DNA of 21,634 bases, taken from Collinsella sp. Its GTDB lineage: Bacteria; Actinomycetota; Coriobacteriia; Coriobacteriales; Coriobacteriaceae. The DNA lies in assembly GCA_018381235.1 (NCBI GenBank), contig JAGZSF010000018.1, positions 1 through 21,634 of the forward strand, read 5' to 3'. The notes below the pieces were generated by a model that saw nothing but the letters and a program-made list of their open reading frames with translations, did not search any database and was not told the origin of the DNA. Shown here piece by piece: positions 14,790 through 21,589 of this stretch (positions are counted from its first letter, which is position 1; the number at the start of each line of letters is the position of its first letter). Position numbers and translations under genes: made by a program.

Positions 14790-17240
14790 TTATATAAGCC
14801 TAAAGTGCTCGAGCGCCTTGACGACGCCATCTTTGTCGACCGAGTCGGTGATGTAGTCGGCGCGCTTTTTGAGATAGTCTGGCGCATTGCCCATGGCGAT
14901 ACCGACATCGACGGCGTTCATCAGCGAGACGTCATTGCTGGCGTCGCCGATGCCGTACACGGTTCCGTGGTGGGGATCGAGGGCGTCGAGTACAGACTGG
15001 ATGCCCCCGCGCTTCGTGCATTCGCGGGGCGAGATTTCGGTTACCTCGAGTTCGAGCTCGTTAAAGCACAGCAGCGGCTCAAGTGCCTTATCTTGAGCGA
15101 TGTGGTTGGCGAGCGATGTAGACATCAAGATCTTGTAGACACTGTAATGTTGCAGCTGCGTGACTGCGTCGCCCAGGGTGCGCGCGTATCCGGGAGCATC
15201 GGGGGCATCGGCACTCATGCGCACGACGCCGTTGAGGCCCTCAAAGCGGATGACCTCGCCCGATTGCTCAAGGTAGGGGGCAAGACGCTGCAGCATACTG
15301 GGCGTCATCGACAGATCGCGAATTGCGTGTCCGTCGATCTCGGCGTAACCGCCCGCAAGACAGACGATGCCGGTCCAGGGCAGCTCAAGAAGTTTGGGGT
15401 GGATGCAGCTGAGGGTGCGCCCTGTGCAGATAAAGGCCATGTTGCCATTTGCAACGAAATCGCGGATGGCCTGCGAGACCGCCTCGTTGGGATAGGGGGA
15501 CAGGTCTCGCTCGCTCTCGGGAAGCTCTTGCGCCACTCGAGGGTCTTGCCAGGCGAGCGTTCCGTCGATATCGAAGAAGCAGATATCGCCGCGCTTATGG
15601 GCTGCGCTGGCGGCAGGGGAGGCCGAGGTGGTGGGCACAAATCCCGGCTCGAGGCCCATGATCTGGTCAAAATGCTCTTTAACGCGGGGAACGGAGATGC
15701 CGATGATCACCTGGGCGGTCTTGCCCGTAATGATGAGGCCCTTGGCGCCCACCGCGACAAACGACGCGTTATCTGCAACGATGGAAGGGTCTGCGACCTC
15801 GACGCGCAGGCGCGTGGCGCAGTTGGTTGCGCCCACGATATTGCCAACGCCACCTAAAAGCTGAATTACCCGCTCAGCGAGGACGTGATCTTGATCGGAT
15901 CGACTATTGACCTCGTCATTGGGAGATTGCTCTTTGGCAAAGTCGCTTCCCGTTAAACAATCGATTGCCGCGCGATTGGCGACATGATTCTCGCGGCCCG
16001 GCGTCTTAAGGTCATAGACCAAGATGAGTGCTCGAAAACTAACAAAAAAGATGAGGCTAAAGGCAAGGCCGATACCGAGCGCCAAAAGATAGGCACCGGC
16101 ATGCGTGCGCATGAGCGGAATAAAGTTGAAGGCTGCCATCTCCATGAGGCCGCCCGAGAAGATGCCGACGATGCCAAAGAGATTCATGGCTGTGGCAAGG
16201 CAAGACGATAAGACGGCGTAGAGCAAAAAGAGCCCGGGGTGGGTGAACATAAAGAGAAACTCGAGTGGCTCGGTAACGCCGCAAACCACCGAGGCGATGA
16301 TGGCGGGAGCAAGGATGACCCTGAGGCCGGCGCGGCGCTCGGATTTTGCGGTGGAGTAGAACGCAGCTGCGATGGCAGGAAGGCCAAAGACTTTGACCCA
16401 GCCGGTGGCGGTAAAACCGGCCCACGGCGCAAGCTCATTAAGGGGGCGCGTGCTATGGGAGAGGATGGGGAGCAAACTGCTCCACGTGGCGTAGATGCCG
16501 TCGTTAATGACCAGGTTGTCGTAGTAGATCGGCATGTAGAGCAGGTGGTGCAGGCCAAAGGGCTCGAGTGCTCGTTCTAAAAAGACAAAGATGCCCACGC
16601 CAAAGGGACCGACGCCTGCAAGCGCGTGACGCAGCGTATCGGTCACAGCGTATACGAAGGGCACGATGGCGGCCGAGATGGCGGCAAGGGCAAACACGGC
16701 AAAAAAGCTGATGAGGTAGACCAGCGAGGAGCCCGAGAAGGTGCCGAGCCAATCGGGAACCTTGGCATCGTAGAAGCGGTCATGGATGGCGACGACGGTT
16801 GCCGATACCGCCAGCGGGCCGATAATGCCGGTGTCGAGCGTCTTGATGCCGTCGATGATGGTGATGCCGCTAGCGGAGGTCAAAGACGACGGGTACTTAA
16901 GTCCAAGATTGTCTCCGCTCAGCTTAATGATCTCGCTCAAAAAGAAGCAGTAGGCAAAATAGGCGACGAGAGCCTCGAGGCAGCAACGAGCCGGTTGTTT
17001 TTGGGCAAGACCGATGGGCAGCGCTACGGCAAAAAGGAGCGGGAGGCGTTTAAAGACCGTCCACGAGCCGCGCTGGATGATGGTCCAAAAAACGTACCAA
17101 GGGGTTCCGTATACGGCGAGATCGCCGACGATGTCCGCAGTCGTTGCGAGAGCGGAGACGCCGACCATGAGGCCCGATATAGAAAACAGCATGGCGGGCG
17201 CGAACATTGCCCCGCCAAAGCGTTGGATTTTTTGCAGCAT
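14790..17240 (-). CDS. Maltose/alpha-glucoside-type PTS EIICB fused to a Cof-type HAD phosphatase
   Basis: An 816-residue membrane protein. Residues 1-430 are EIIC of the MalP/GlvC type: the opening QKIQRFGGAMFAPAMLF, GIKTLDTGIIG, ERALEPFGLHHLLY, VTEPLEFLFMF and KTPGRE strongly resemble Bacillus MalP. Residues ~455-540 are EIIB, with phosphorylated Cys474 in NIVGATNCATRLRV. Residues ~550-816 are a HAD hydrolase with nucleophile Asp557 and Asp559 in FFDIDGTL and the late motif GDASND near 766. Separate family members end after EIIB, so the HAD domain is an addition. No EIIA is fused or adjacent, so a shared one is needed. The PTS would deliver a phosphorylated disaccharide, and the attached phosphatase could release the free sugar. 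The ribosome binding site is GGAAGG. Likely controlled by the divergent GntR regulator. Confidence 0.9.
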   Translation of the reverse strand: MLQKIQRFGGAMFAPAMLFSISGLMVGVSALATTADIVGDLAVYGTPWYVFWTIIQRGSWTVFKRLPLLFAVALPIGLAQKQPARCCLEALVAYFAYCFFLSEIIKLSGDNLGLKYPSSLTSASGITIIDGIKTLDTGIIGPLAVSATVVAIHDRFYDAKVPDWLGTFSGSSLVYLISFFAVFALAAISAAIVPFVYAVTDTLRHALAGVGPFGVGIFVFLERALEPFGLHHLLYMPIYYDNLVINDGIYATWSSLLPILSHSTRPLNELAPWAGFTATGWVKVFGLPAIAAAFYSTAKSERRAGLRVILAPAIIASVVCGVTEPLEFLFMFTHPGLFLLYAVLSSCLATAMNLFGIVGIFSGGLMEMAAFNFIPLMRTHAGAYLLALGIGLAFSLIFFVSFRALILVYDLKTPGRENHVANRAAIDCLTGSDFAKEQSPNDEVNSRSDQDHVLAERVIQLLGGVGNIVGATNCATRLRVEVADPSIVADNASFVAVGAKGLIITGKTAQVIIGISVPRVKEHFDQIMGLEPGFVPTTSASPAASAAHKRGDICFFDIDGTLAWQDPRVAQELPESERDLSPYPNEAVSQAIRDFVANGNMAFICTGRTLSCIHPKLLELPWTGIVCLAGGYAEIDGHAIRDLSMTPSMLQRLAPYLEQSGEVIRFEGLNGVVRMSADAPDAPGYARTLGDAVTQLQHYSVYKILMSTSLANHIAQDKALEPLLCFNELELEVTEISPRECTKRGGIQSVLDALDPHHGTVYGIGDASNDVSLMNAVDVGIAMGNAPDYLKKRADYITDSVDKDGVVKALEHFRLI

Positions 17241-17283
17241 GTTCTGCCTTCCGAATATCGAGGCGCGTTGCGCGTGGGGAAAC

Positions 17284-17306
17284 GTTTAAACAATGGATTC
17301 ATTGTA
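17284..17306 (-). promoter_or_regulatory. PTS-HAD promoter -10 box with GTTTAAAC operator
   Basis: On the minus strand TACAAT (17301-17306) is a good -10 box, though no strong -35 is visible 17-18 bases upstream. The palindrome GTTTAAAC (17284-17291) follows near the expected transcription start. It has a twin on the other side of the divergent region. An overlapping repeat CAATG-GATT-CATTG (17291-17304) covers the -10 box. Binding at this place would repress the PTS gene. Confidence 0.5.
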
Positions 17307-17405
17307 GAGGACCAGACGATTGTCGTACCGGCAGTTTTGAGCGAAACCGATTTGGGCATGACAGAAACCGTCAACGGTTAAATCCTGTCGCTTTACCGAT
17401 ATTCG

Positions 17406-17434
17406 GTTTAAACAACTTTAAGAAATGCTATCGT
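17406..17434 (+). promoter_or_regulatory. gntR promoter with second GTTTAAAC operator
   Basis: The second GTTTAAAC (17406-17413) lies just upstream of an extended -10 (TGCTATCGT, 17426-17434), about where the -35 contact would fall. Together with the copy at 17284-17291 this suggests that the regulator controls both itself and the PTS gene. AACCGT-C-AACGGTT at about 17368-17381 is another imperfect inverted pair in the same region. Confidence 0.45.
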
Positions 17435-17469
17435 GCCTAGCCGGAAATAAATAATGTAGAGGTGAAACA

Positions 17470-18189
17470 ATGCCAAAAGCGATATACGAAGGAATCTACC
17501 GAGAAATACGCTCGCGCATCATTAATGGGACCTATGCGTTTCAGGAGATGCTGCCAACCGAAGCCGAGCTGACCGCGGAGTTCGGATGCACTCGCAATAC
17601 CGTCCGTCGCGCCTTGAGTATGCTGGCCGACGGGATGTTTGTGCAGCCCATACACGGCAAGGGCGTGCGCGTTATTTGGCTTAAGGGCGAAACCGACATG
17701 TTGGGCGCACTCGAAGAGGTTGAGTCGTTTGGCGAGTTTGCAAAGCGCAACAATGCCGTTGCATCGACGGACGTTAAGTCTTTTGAACATCTGGTCTGCA
17801 CCGAGCAACTCTCTCGTCACCTGGGCTTTAAGGTGGGCGAGGAGTTGATTCGCGTGGTGCGCGTCCGTAGCCTTAACGGTAGCGCTCGCCAGGTGGACCA
17901 CGGCTATTTTCTGGAGTCGATCGCCAAAGGCCTGACGCCCGAGATCGCTGCAAAGTCAATTTACGACTATCTGGAGCACAAACGCGGCGTCAAAGTGATG
18001 GCGAGTCGCCGTACGGTGAGCGTCGAGCTTGCCAACGATGAGGACTGCAGCTACTTGGACCTTGGCAAATACAACTGTGTCGCCGTCATGGAGAGCCAGT
18101 CATACACCTCGGATGGCATTTTGTTCGAGGTTACGCACGCCCGTACGCATCCTGAGATCTTCCACTACCGCGTCAACTCCAAGCGATAG
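17470..18189 (+). CDS. GntR-family (HutC/UTRA) transcriptional regulator, TreR-like
   Basis: 239 residues. The N-terminal winged-helix domain (about 1-70) has the GntR signature: YEGIYREIRSRIINGTY, LPTEAELTAEFGCTRNTVRRAL and the wing VQPIHGKGVRV. The C-terminal UTRA effector domain (about 90-235) includes VVRVRSLNGSARQVDHGYF and the closing ESQSYTSDGILFEVTHARTHP. The overall layout resembles TreR, which senses a sugar phosphate. It is transcribed divergently from the PTS-HAD gene, so it most likely represses that gene and responds to its imported phosphorylated sugar. The ribosome binding site GAGG (17459-17462) lies 7 bases before the ATG. The gene ends 39 bases before a long terminator. It is the last clear host gene before the ICE. 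Confidence 0.9.
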   Translation: MPKAIYEGIYREIRSRIINGTYAFQEMLPTEAELTAEFGCTRNTVRRALSMLADGMFVQPIHGKGVRVIWLKGETDMLGALEEVESFGEFAKRNNAVASTDVKSFEHLVCTEQLSRHLGFKVGEELIRVVRVRSLNGSARQVDHGYFLESIAKGLTPEIAAKSIYDYLEHKRGVKVMASRRTVSVELANDEDCSYLDLGKYNCVAVMESQSYTSDGILFEVTHARTHPEIFHYRVNSKR

Positions 18190-18227
18190 CCGGCTAGCTC
18201 GCAGCCTGACGAGACTCATGCCCTCAA

Positions 18228-18282
18228 AGAGAAAACGCCCGGTCAAACCGACGATGCATCGGCTTGACCGGGCGTTTTCTCT
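18228..18282 (+). terminator. Long terminator after gntR
   Basis: Arms AGAGAAAACGCCCGGTCAA (from 18228) and TTGACCGGGCGTTTTCTCT (to 18282) are complementary over ~19 bp, with an inner CCGA/TCGG stem (18248-18251 with 18259-18262). The TTTT lies inside the 3' arm, and AAAA on the 5' side makes it potentially bidirectional. It is the last GC-rich, host-like sequence before the ICE. Confidence 0.75.
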
Positions 18283-18340
18283 GCATTCGATAACAAATAA
18301 TTGTTTGTATAGAAATCACAAAGTAATTTTTGACTATCTT

Positions 18341-18438
18341 TTCAAAAGTTCTTATATGCCGGTATAGCCTATTGTTACAGGCTTTTCCGGCATTTTTTGT
18401 TATGGAAGATATTCTCAAATCTTCTTATATCCCCGTAT
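18341..18438. repeat. Direct repeats at the ICE end, probable integrase arm-binding sites
   Basis: Two 25-base direct repeats (18341-18365 and 18414-18438) agree at 20 of 25 positions and share TTCTTATAT and GTAT. They are spaced 73 bases apart. A third partial copy, TTCAAAAGTAGTATG, begins near 18449. Tn916 integrase uses its N-terminal domain to bind short direct repeats near each end, and these lie in the corresponding place between int and the junction. Binding was not tested. Confidence 0.55.
18356..18398 (+). terminator. Terminator at the ICE boundary, reading inward
   Basis: ATGCCGG (18356-18362) pairs with CCGGCAT (18387-18393), with an inner AGCCT/AGGCT stem (18366-18370 with 18379-18383), followed by TTTTTT to 18398. 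On the plus strand it would keep host transcription from running antisense into int. Confidence 0.7.
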
Positions 18439-18489
18439 GTTTTGGTGTTCAAAAGTAGTATGTGGAGTAGTAAATTCTCCGTTTACTAC

Positions 18490-19683
18490 TTATGCAATCA
18501 GCCGCTTCATTTCTGTTATCGACGTTTCGGAAGTCGTATGCGCGTAATAGTTCAGCGTCATATTGATGTTGGAATGTCCCATGATGTACTGCAATGCCTT
18601 TGGGTTCATTCCTGCATTTGCTAACGTGGTGCAGAATGTGTGGCGTAAGGTGTGCGGTGTCATTACCTTTGGCAATGCTACCTTTTGCGTTTTTGTGTAT
18701 TTCCTTACAAGCCCCCGGAACATACTTTCATAGTTGACTGCCACTTTTGGCAAGCCGTTCCGGTTAAGAAACAGAAACTTTGTGTAGCCCTCTAAAATAA
18801 CAGGCTGTGCATATTTCCGTTTGTTCAGCACCCGTTGAAATGCTTCCAACACTTTTTCACTCATAGGAATAACCCGATTGCCGCTTTTCGTCTTAGGCGT
18901 TTCCACATAGTAACCCACGTCTGCAATCTTCAAAAGTTGGTGGTCTACATTGATAAGCTGTTTGTCTAAGTCAATGTCAGCTTCCGTCAGTCCGCAGAGT
19001 TCCGAAATGCGAAGCCCTGTCCCTAACAGTATGATAATCTCGTCGTAGTATTTCTGATAGACTTTATCATGCTGCACAAAGGACAGAAAAGCCGCTTCCT
19101 GCGTAGGGGATAGAGGTTCCTTTGGTTCCGTATCATCTTCAAGGACTGTGTTCAACTGGAAGTCAAATGGATTTTTACGAATACAATCGTCCTGTATGGC
19201 TGTGTAAAAAGCAGCCTTTAAGGAACGCTTGTGGTTGTTGATAGTCTTGAAGCCGTAACCTTTTTCTTTCATGCGTAATGCCCATTCCTTTGCGTCGGAG
19301 AGCTTCACATTTTCAATCCGGCAGGCTCCAAGTTTATCCTCCTGCAAAATCCGCATGAGCTGTTTTCGCCCCTGCTTTGTACCATGCCGCACATTTGCCC
19401 GGTGGCGTATCTGCTTTGCGTAGAGTTGGCAGACCGTCATTTTCTTTCCGATATGGTCGATACCGTCGTCAAGGTCTTTTTGGATTTCTTTCTCTTTTTC
19501 CCTCAACGCTATATCGTCGCGTTTTCCTGCCGGGGTTTTGTCCGTAGGTACTAACTTCCAAGAATACACAAACTGCGGTTTTCCAAAGGTATCTATATAT
19601 TTGTAGGCATATCTCCCGTCTTTTCTCTGGCTCTCTCCGGTGCGGAGAATACGATTTTTATTATCCCGTCTTTTTTCCGACAT
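18490..19683 (-). CDS. int: Tyrosine recombinase, Tn916-type integrase
   Basis: 397 residues, closely resembling Tn916 Int. The N-terminal arm-binding domain begins MSEKRRDNKNRIL, with the segments GESQRKDGRYAYKYIDTFG and QFVYSWKLV. The core-binding domain follows (about 80-180), then the catalytic domain. Catalytic residues are in place: Arg225 in GTGLRISEL, HTLRHTF, the GHSNI histidine, and Tyr379 in TLNYYAH, numbered as in Tn916. It excises and inserts the element. The ATG at 19683 is chosen because AAAGGAG lies 7 bases before it; the reading frame stays open 20 codons further upstream without such support. A perfect 9-bp inverted repeat (18466-18474 with 18482-18490) sits at its stop codon. 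It lies downstream of xis. Confidence 0.96.
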   Translation of the reverse strand: MSEKRRDNKNRILRTGESQRKDGRYAYKYIDTFGKPQFVYSWKLVPTDKTPAGKRDDIALREKEKEIQKDLDDGIDHIGKKMTVCQLYAKQIRHRANVRHGTKQGRKQLMRILQEDKLGACRIENVKLSDAKEWALRMKEKGYGFKTINNHKRSLKAAFYTAIQDDCIRKNPFDFQLNTVLEDDTEPKEPLSPTQEAAFLSFVQHDKVYQKYYDEIIILLGTGLRISELCGLTEADIDLDKQLINVDHQLLKIADVGYYVETPKTKSGNRVIPMSEKVLEAFQRVLNKRKYAQPVILEGYTKFLFLNRNGLPKVAVNYESMFRGLVRKYTKTQKVALPKVMTPHTLRHTFCTTLANAGMNPKALQYIMGHSNINMTLNYYAHTTSETSITEMKRLIA

Positions 19684-19693
19684 CGTTATGCTC

Positions 19694-19751
19694 CTTTCCA
19701 TAATGGAAAGAGCCTTGATATGCTTGACTACATTGTACCACATTCAAGGCT
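19694..19751 (-). promoter_or_regulatory. Inverted repeats in the xis-int gap
   Basis: CTTTCCAT-A-ATGGAAAG (19694-19710) is a perfect 8-bp palindrome that runs into the int ribosome binding site. Next to it AGCCTTGA (19711-19718) and TCAAGGCT (19744-19751) form an 8-bp stem with a 25-base loop, followed on the minus strand by CTTTCC. The first may be an operator limiting integrase expression. The second could attenuate read-through from xis. Confidence 0.45.
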
Positions 19752-19762
19752 CGATTTCACTA

Positions 19763-19966
19763 TCAGATTGCGTCCACCGTATCAATCATTTTTTCAAACT
19801 GCTTACGCTTAATCTGAATACGGTTTCCGTTCATCATTACCCAGTCCGGGACGGGATTTTCTTCTGCCAGTTTCCGCAGCTTGCTTTCTCCGATACGGAA
19901 ATATTTTGCGGCTTCTTCTATGGTAAGAGTGTACTTTTCCCAAATCGGCACGTCGTTATTGTTCAA
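19763..19966 (-). CDS. xis: Excisionase, Tn916-type
   Basis: A 67-residue DNA-bending protein that helps Int excise the element. It matches the Tn916 Xis pattern: DVPIWEKYTLTIEEAAKYFR, IGESKLRKLAEEN and MNGNRIQIKRKQFEKMID. The start is taken as TTG at 19966, because AAAGGGGG lies upstream at the right distance and the product then begins with NNNDVPIWE, like its relatives. An ATG at 20002 would add 12 residues and include the ribosome binding site. It lies 79 bases upstream of int. Confidence 0.92.
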   Translation of the reverse strand: MNNNDVPIWEKYTLTIEEAAKYFRIGESKLRKLAEENPVPDWVMMNGNRIQIKRKQFEKMIDTVDAI

Positions 19967-20398
19967 TTTGTCGTCCCCCTTTCTAAATGGGTCAAAAGTC
20001 AATTTGTAACATAGGCTTTAATCGGACGGCTATTAGCGTAACCTCATGGGACTTGCACCCCTCCGGCGGTCTGCCGAAGCCCTACCCATTGCCTGCGACG
20101 CTTCTAACGCTCGGACTATGGCTGTAAGGAAGTATCATTATGTATTCTGTGCGTTATCGCCCGCAAGTTGCTACACTTGCTTTGCAGCGGTGGTGTTGTT
20201 CGCTCGCTTTTCCCGTAGGAGAAAGGTCATGGCGCACCCGCCGTATGGCTCGGCACAAAAGGAACGTATCCGATTTGCCTTATGCTGCGTCGCCGTTCTA
20301 TTGCGCCGCTTTCTTTGTCAAGGTTCAAAATGGCTGTGTTGCCGCATTAGCAGCGGAACGGAAAAGGGGGAGTAAAGACGTTCCACCGCCGATTGCGG
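19967..20398. other. Gene-poor ICE stretch between xis and the Orf8-type gene
   Basis: About 400 bases without a convincing gene. The plus strand has two overlapping open frames (20046-20375 and 20140-20415), but they lack good ribosome binding sites, are unusually rich in Cys and Arg, and run against the direction of all neighbouring genes. The xis promoter probably lies at its left end. Inverted TTGAC/GTCAA bits near 19990-20002 may be regulatory. I see no clear hairpin terminator or repeat. Confidence 0.4.
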
Positions 20399-20659
20399 TT
20401 ATTTCTCTGTTCTAAAATTGAGGACAGCCATCATCAGTTTGGCTTGCAGCCGTTCCCGAATGTCGTTGTCTATACCAAAATAAACATTTCCACGCTCGTC
20501 ATATAACTTTCGCATGGATAAACGGGCTATATAACCGCTGAAATGCTGCAAGACCATTTTCATAGCGTCCGGGTCGCCCTTTGTCGCTGCCACAATGACA
20601 GGATAAGGAACAAGGGCGTTTTCCGGGTAGCCAGGTTGATTACCATTCGTCCCATTCAT
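20399..20659 (-). CDS. Orf8-type ICE protein (helix-turn-helix domain family)
   Basis: An 86-residue protein with the conserved segment PYPVIVAATKGDPDAMKMVL. HFSGYIARLSMRKLYDERG and IDNDIRERLQAKLMMAVL follow. It matches the small protein encoded next to the sigma factor in Tn916-family elements (Orf8 in Tn916), which resembles an N-terminal sigma-like HTH domain. The start at ATG 20659 lies 9 bases after GGAGG; ATG 20665 is only 3 bases after it and less likely. The start overlaps the sigma-factor gene by 20 bases, so translation is probably coupled, and the two proteins likely act together to raise transcription of xis and int. Confidence 0.85.
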   Translation of the reverse strand: MNGTNGNQPGYPENALVPYPVIVAATKGDPDAMKMVLQHFSGYIARLSMRKLYDERGNVYFGIDNDIRERLQAKLMMAVLNFRTEK

Positions 20660-21080
20660 CAGCATTTTCCTCCAAATATTTTCTTAATTGTTCAAAAGAG
20701 CTTGTCCGCCTGTACTGTATTGTGCTTCTCGGTGTATTGAGCAACTCTGCAATTTCTGTATCGCTCATTCCCTCGAAATAATACAGCAATATGGCTTTGC
20801 GCTTTTCTTCCGGCAAAGTACGGATTGCTTCAAGAAGCAGCTTCGGCGTGATTTTCTTTCCGGCTTTTTCAAAGACGGTTTCAGCAGTTTCCCGTTTGAA
20901 ATATTCATCAAAGGTATGTAGCTGTCGCGCTTCATCTAAGGTCATGTCGGAAAAGGTTACTTCCTTTGCCTTATGTGTACGAAGCTCTCTATGAGCGTCG
21001 CACGCTTCATTGTGCAATACCGCATTGCAATACTTCTGAAAAGAACATTGCTTATAAAACTCCCTGCTATTAGGTTCCAC
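20640..21080 (-). CDS. Sigma-70-family regulator of the ICE (Orf7-type)
   Basis: 146 residues. The C-terminal half is a sigma region-4 helix-turn-helix: LPEEKRKAILLYYFEGMSD, TEIAELLNTPRSTIQYRRTS and FEQLRKYLEE. The N-terminal half (EVTFSDMTLDEARQL) resembles Tn916 Orf7. I choose the GTG start at 21080 because a near-perfect ribosome binding site (AAAGGAGGTG) lies 7 bases before it; the frame stays open further upstream to 21161. In Tn916, Orf7 and Orf8 act as positive regulators that link antibiotic-induced read-through to excision. The same arrangement is likely here. Confidence 0.9.
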   Translation of the reverse strand: MEPNSREFYKQCSFQKYCNAVLHNEACDAHRELRTHKAKEVTFSDMTLDEARQLHTFDEYFKRETAETVFEKAGKKITPKLLLEAIRTLPEEKRKAILLYYFEGMSDTEIAELLNTPRSTIQYRRTSSFEQLRKYLEENADEWDEW

Positions 21081-21204
21081 ATTCTCACCTCCTTTCTCGT
21101 TGAAAGTTGGTGGTGCTTCCCCCTTTTCGCGGGGTAATCCGGAGCTTTGAAAAAATGCCAAATATTTTCGGAAATTTTTTCAAAAATTTTTTTAAGCATA
21201 CAAA

Positions 21205-21240
21205 ATGCGCCCGTCCGCAAAAAAACGCGGACAGGCGCAT
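21205..21240 (-). terminator. Hairpin upstream of the sigma-factor gene
   Basis: ATGCGCC (21205-21211) pairs with GGCGCAT (21234-21240), and GTCCGC (21213-21218) with GCGGAC (21227-21232), across a C-A mismatch. On the minus strand it is followed by TTTTG. It would limit transcription that passes through the 33-codon ORF into the sigma gene, much as terminators separate the cargo gene from orf7 in Tn916. Confidence 0.65.
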
Positions 21241-21267
21241 AGGAATAATAAAAAGTATTTAGATGAT

Positions 21268-21369
21268 TTAATAGTTCATATCTAAGGGTAGGAATATCCC
21301 CGGTGGCGGTCGGGCTTTTTTTGATGTGTCAATGACCGTCGGATTTTGTCGATATGGTATGTGCTTCAT
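21268..21369 (-). CDS. Small ICE protein of 33 residues, unknown function
   Basis: The ORF starts at ATG 21369 with a strong ribosome binding site (AAAAGGAGG) 7 bases ahead and encodes a proline-rich, basic peptide beginning MKHIPYRQNP and ending FLPLDMNY. I do not recognise a family. The strong ribosome binding site, its placement in a perfect hairpin loop, and the terminator that follows 27 bases after the stop suggest a real translated unit. It could be a small regulatory or leader peptide for the downstream sigma gene. No signal peptide or membrane segment is seen. Confidence 0.55.
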   Translation of the reverse strand: MKHIPYRQNPTVIDTSKKARPPPGIFLPLDMNY

Positions 21370-21448
21370 GGCGGCTACCTCCTTTTAGCCGCCGCTTTTA
21401 ACAGTGATACCGCGTCATTTCATTAGAAGATAAAAAGAAACGGCGGCT
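21370..21448 (-). promoter_or_regulatory. Ribosome-binding-site hairpin with competing upstream strand
   Basis: On the minus strand GGCGGCTA (21386-21393) pairs perfectly with TAGCCGCC (21370-21377), which directly abuts the ATG at 21369. The 8-base loop AAAGGAGG (21378-21385) is the ribosome binding site. Upstream, AGCCGCCG (21441-21448) is complementary to CGGCGGCT of the same 5' arm, so two exclusive folds are possible: one presents the site in a hairpin, the other frees it. Confidence 0.6.
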
Positions 21449-21540
21449 TTGGTTTTTCAAAGCTGCTGCGGAAATCAAAGAACGACAAGCAACAGTTCTG
21501 ATTTTGCTCCAATATGGTTATTGGGGGCACAAATTAAATC

Positions 21541-21589
21541 AAAAAAGAGCCGATAACAGCAGTATTTCAAACTGCATATTATCGGCTCT
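21541..21589 (-). terminator. Intrinsic terminator at the right edge
   Basis: AGAGCCGATAA (21546-21556) pairs with TTATCGGCTCT (21579-21589), with an inner GCAGT/ACTGC stem (21559-21563 with 21571-21575). On the minus strand a run of T residues follows (21541-21546). It would terminate a gene located beyond the right edge or act as an attenuator. A smaller CCAATA/TATTGG hairpin lies at 21509-21524. Confidence 0.8.

Noticed and set aside
14703..15857. 384-codon plus-strand frame
   Set aside because: Antisense to the HAD and EIIB domains, which have intact motifs.
20020..20260. Possible group II intron relic on the minus strand (GTGCGCC and GTGCAAGTCCC strings)
   Set aside because: No domain V with its conserved catalytic bases and no reverse-transcriptase frame could be found.
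20046..20415. Overlapping plus-strand frames in the xis-Orf8 gap
   Set aside because: They are Cys- and Arg-rich, lack good ribosome binding sites, overlap each other in different frames, and oppose all neighbouring ICE genes.
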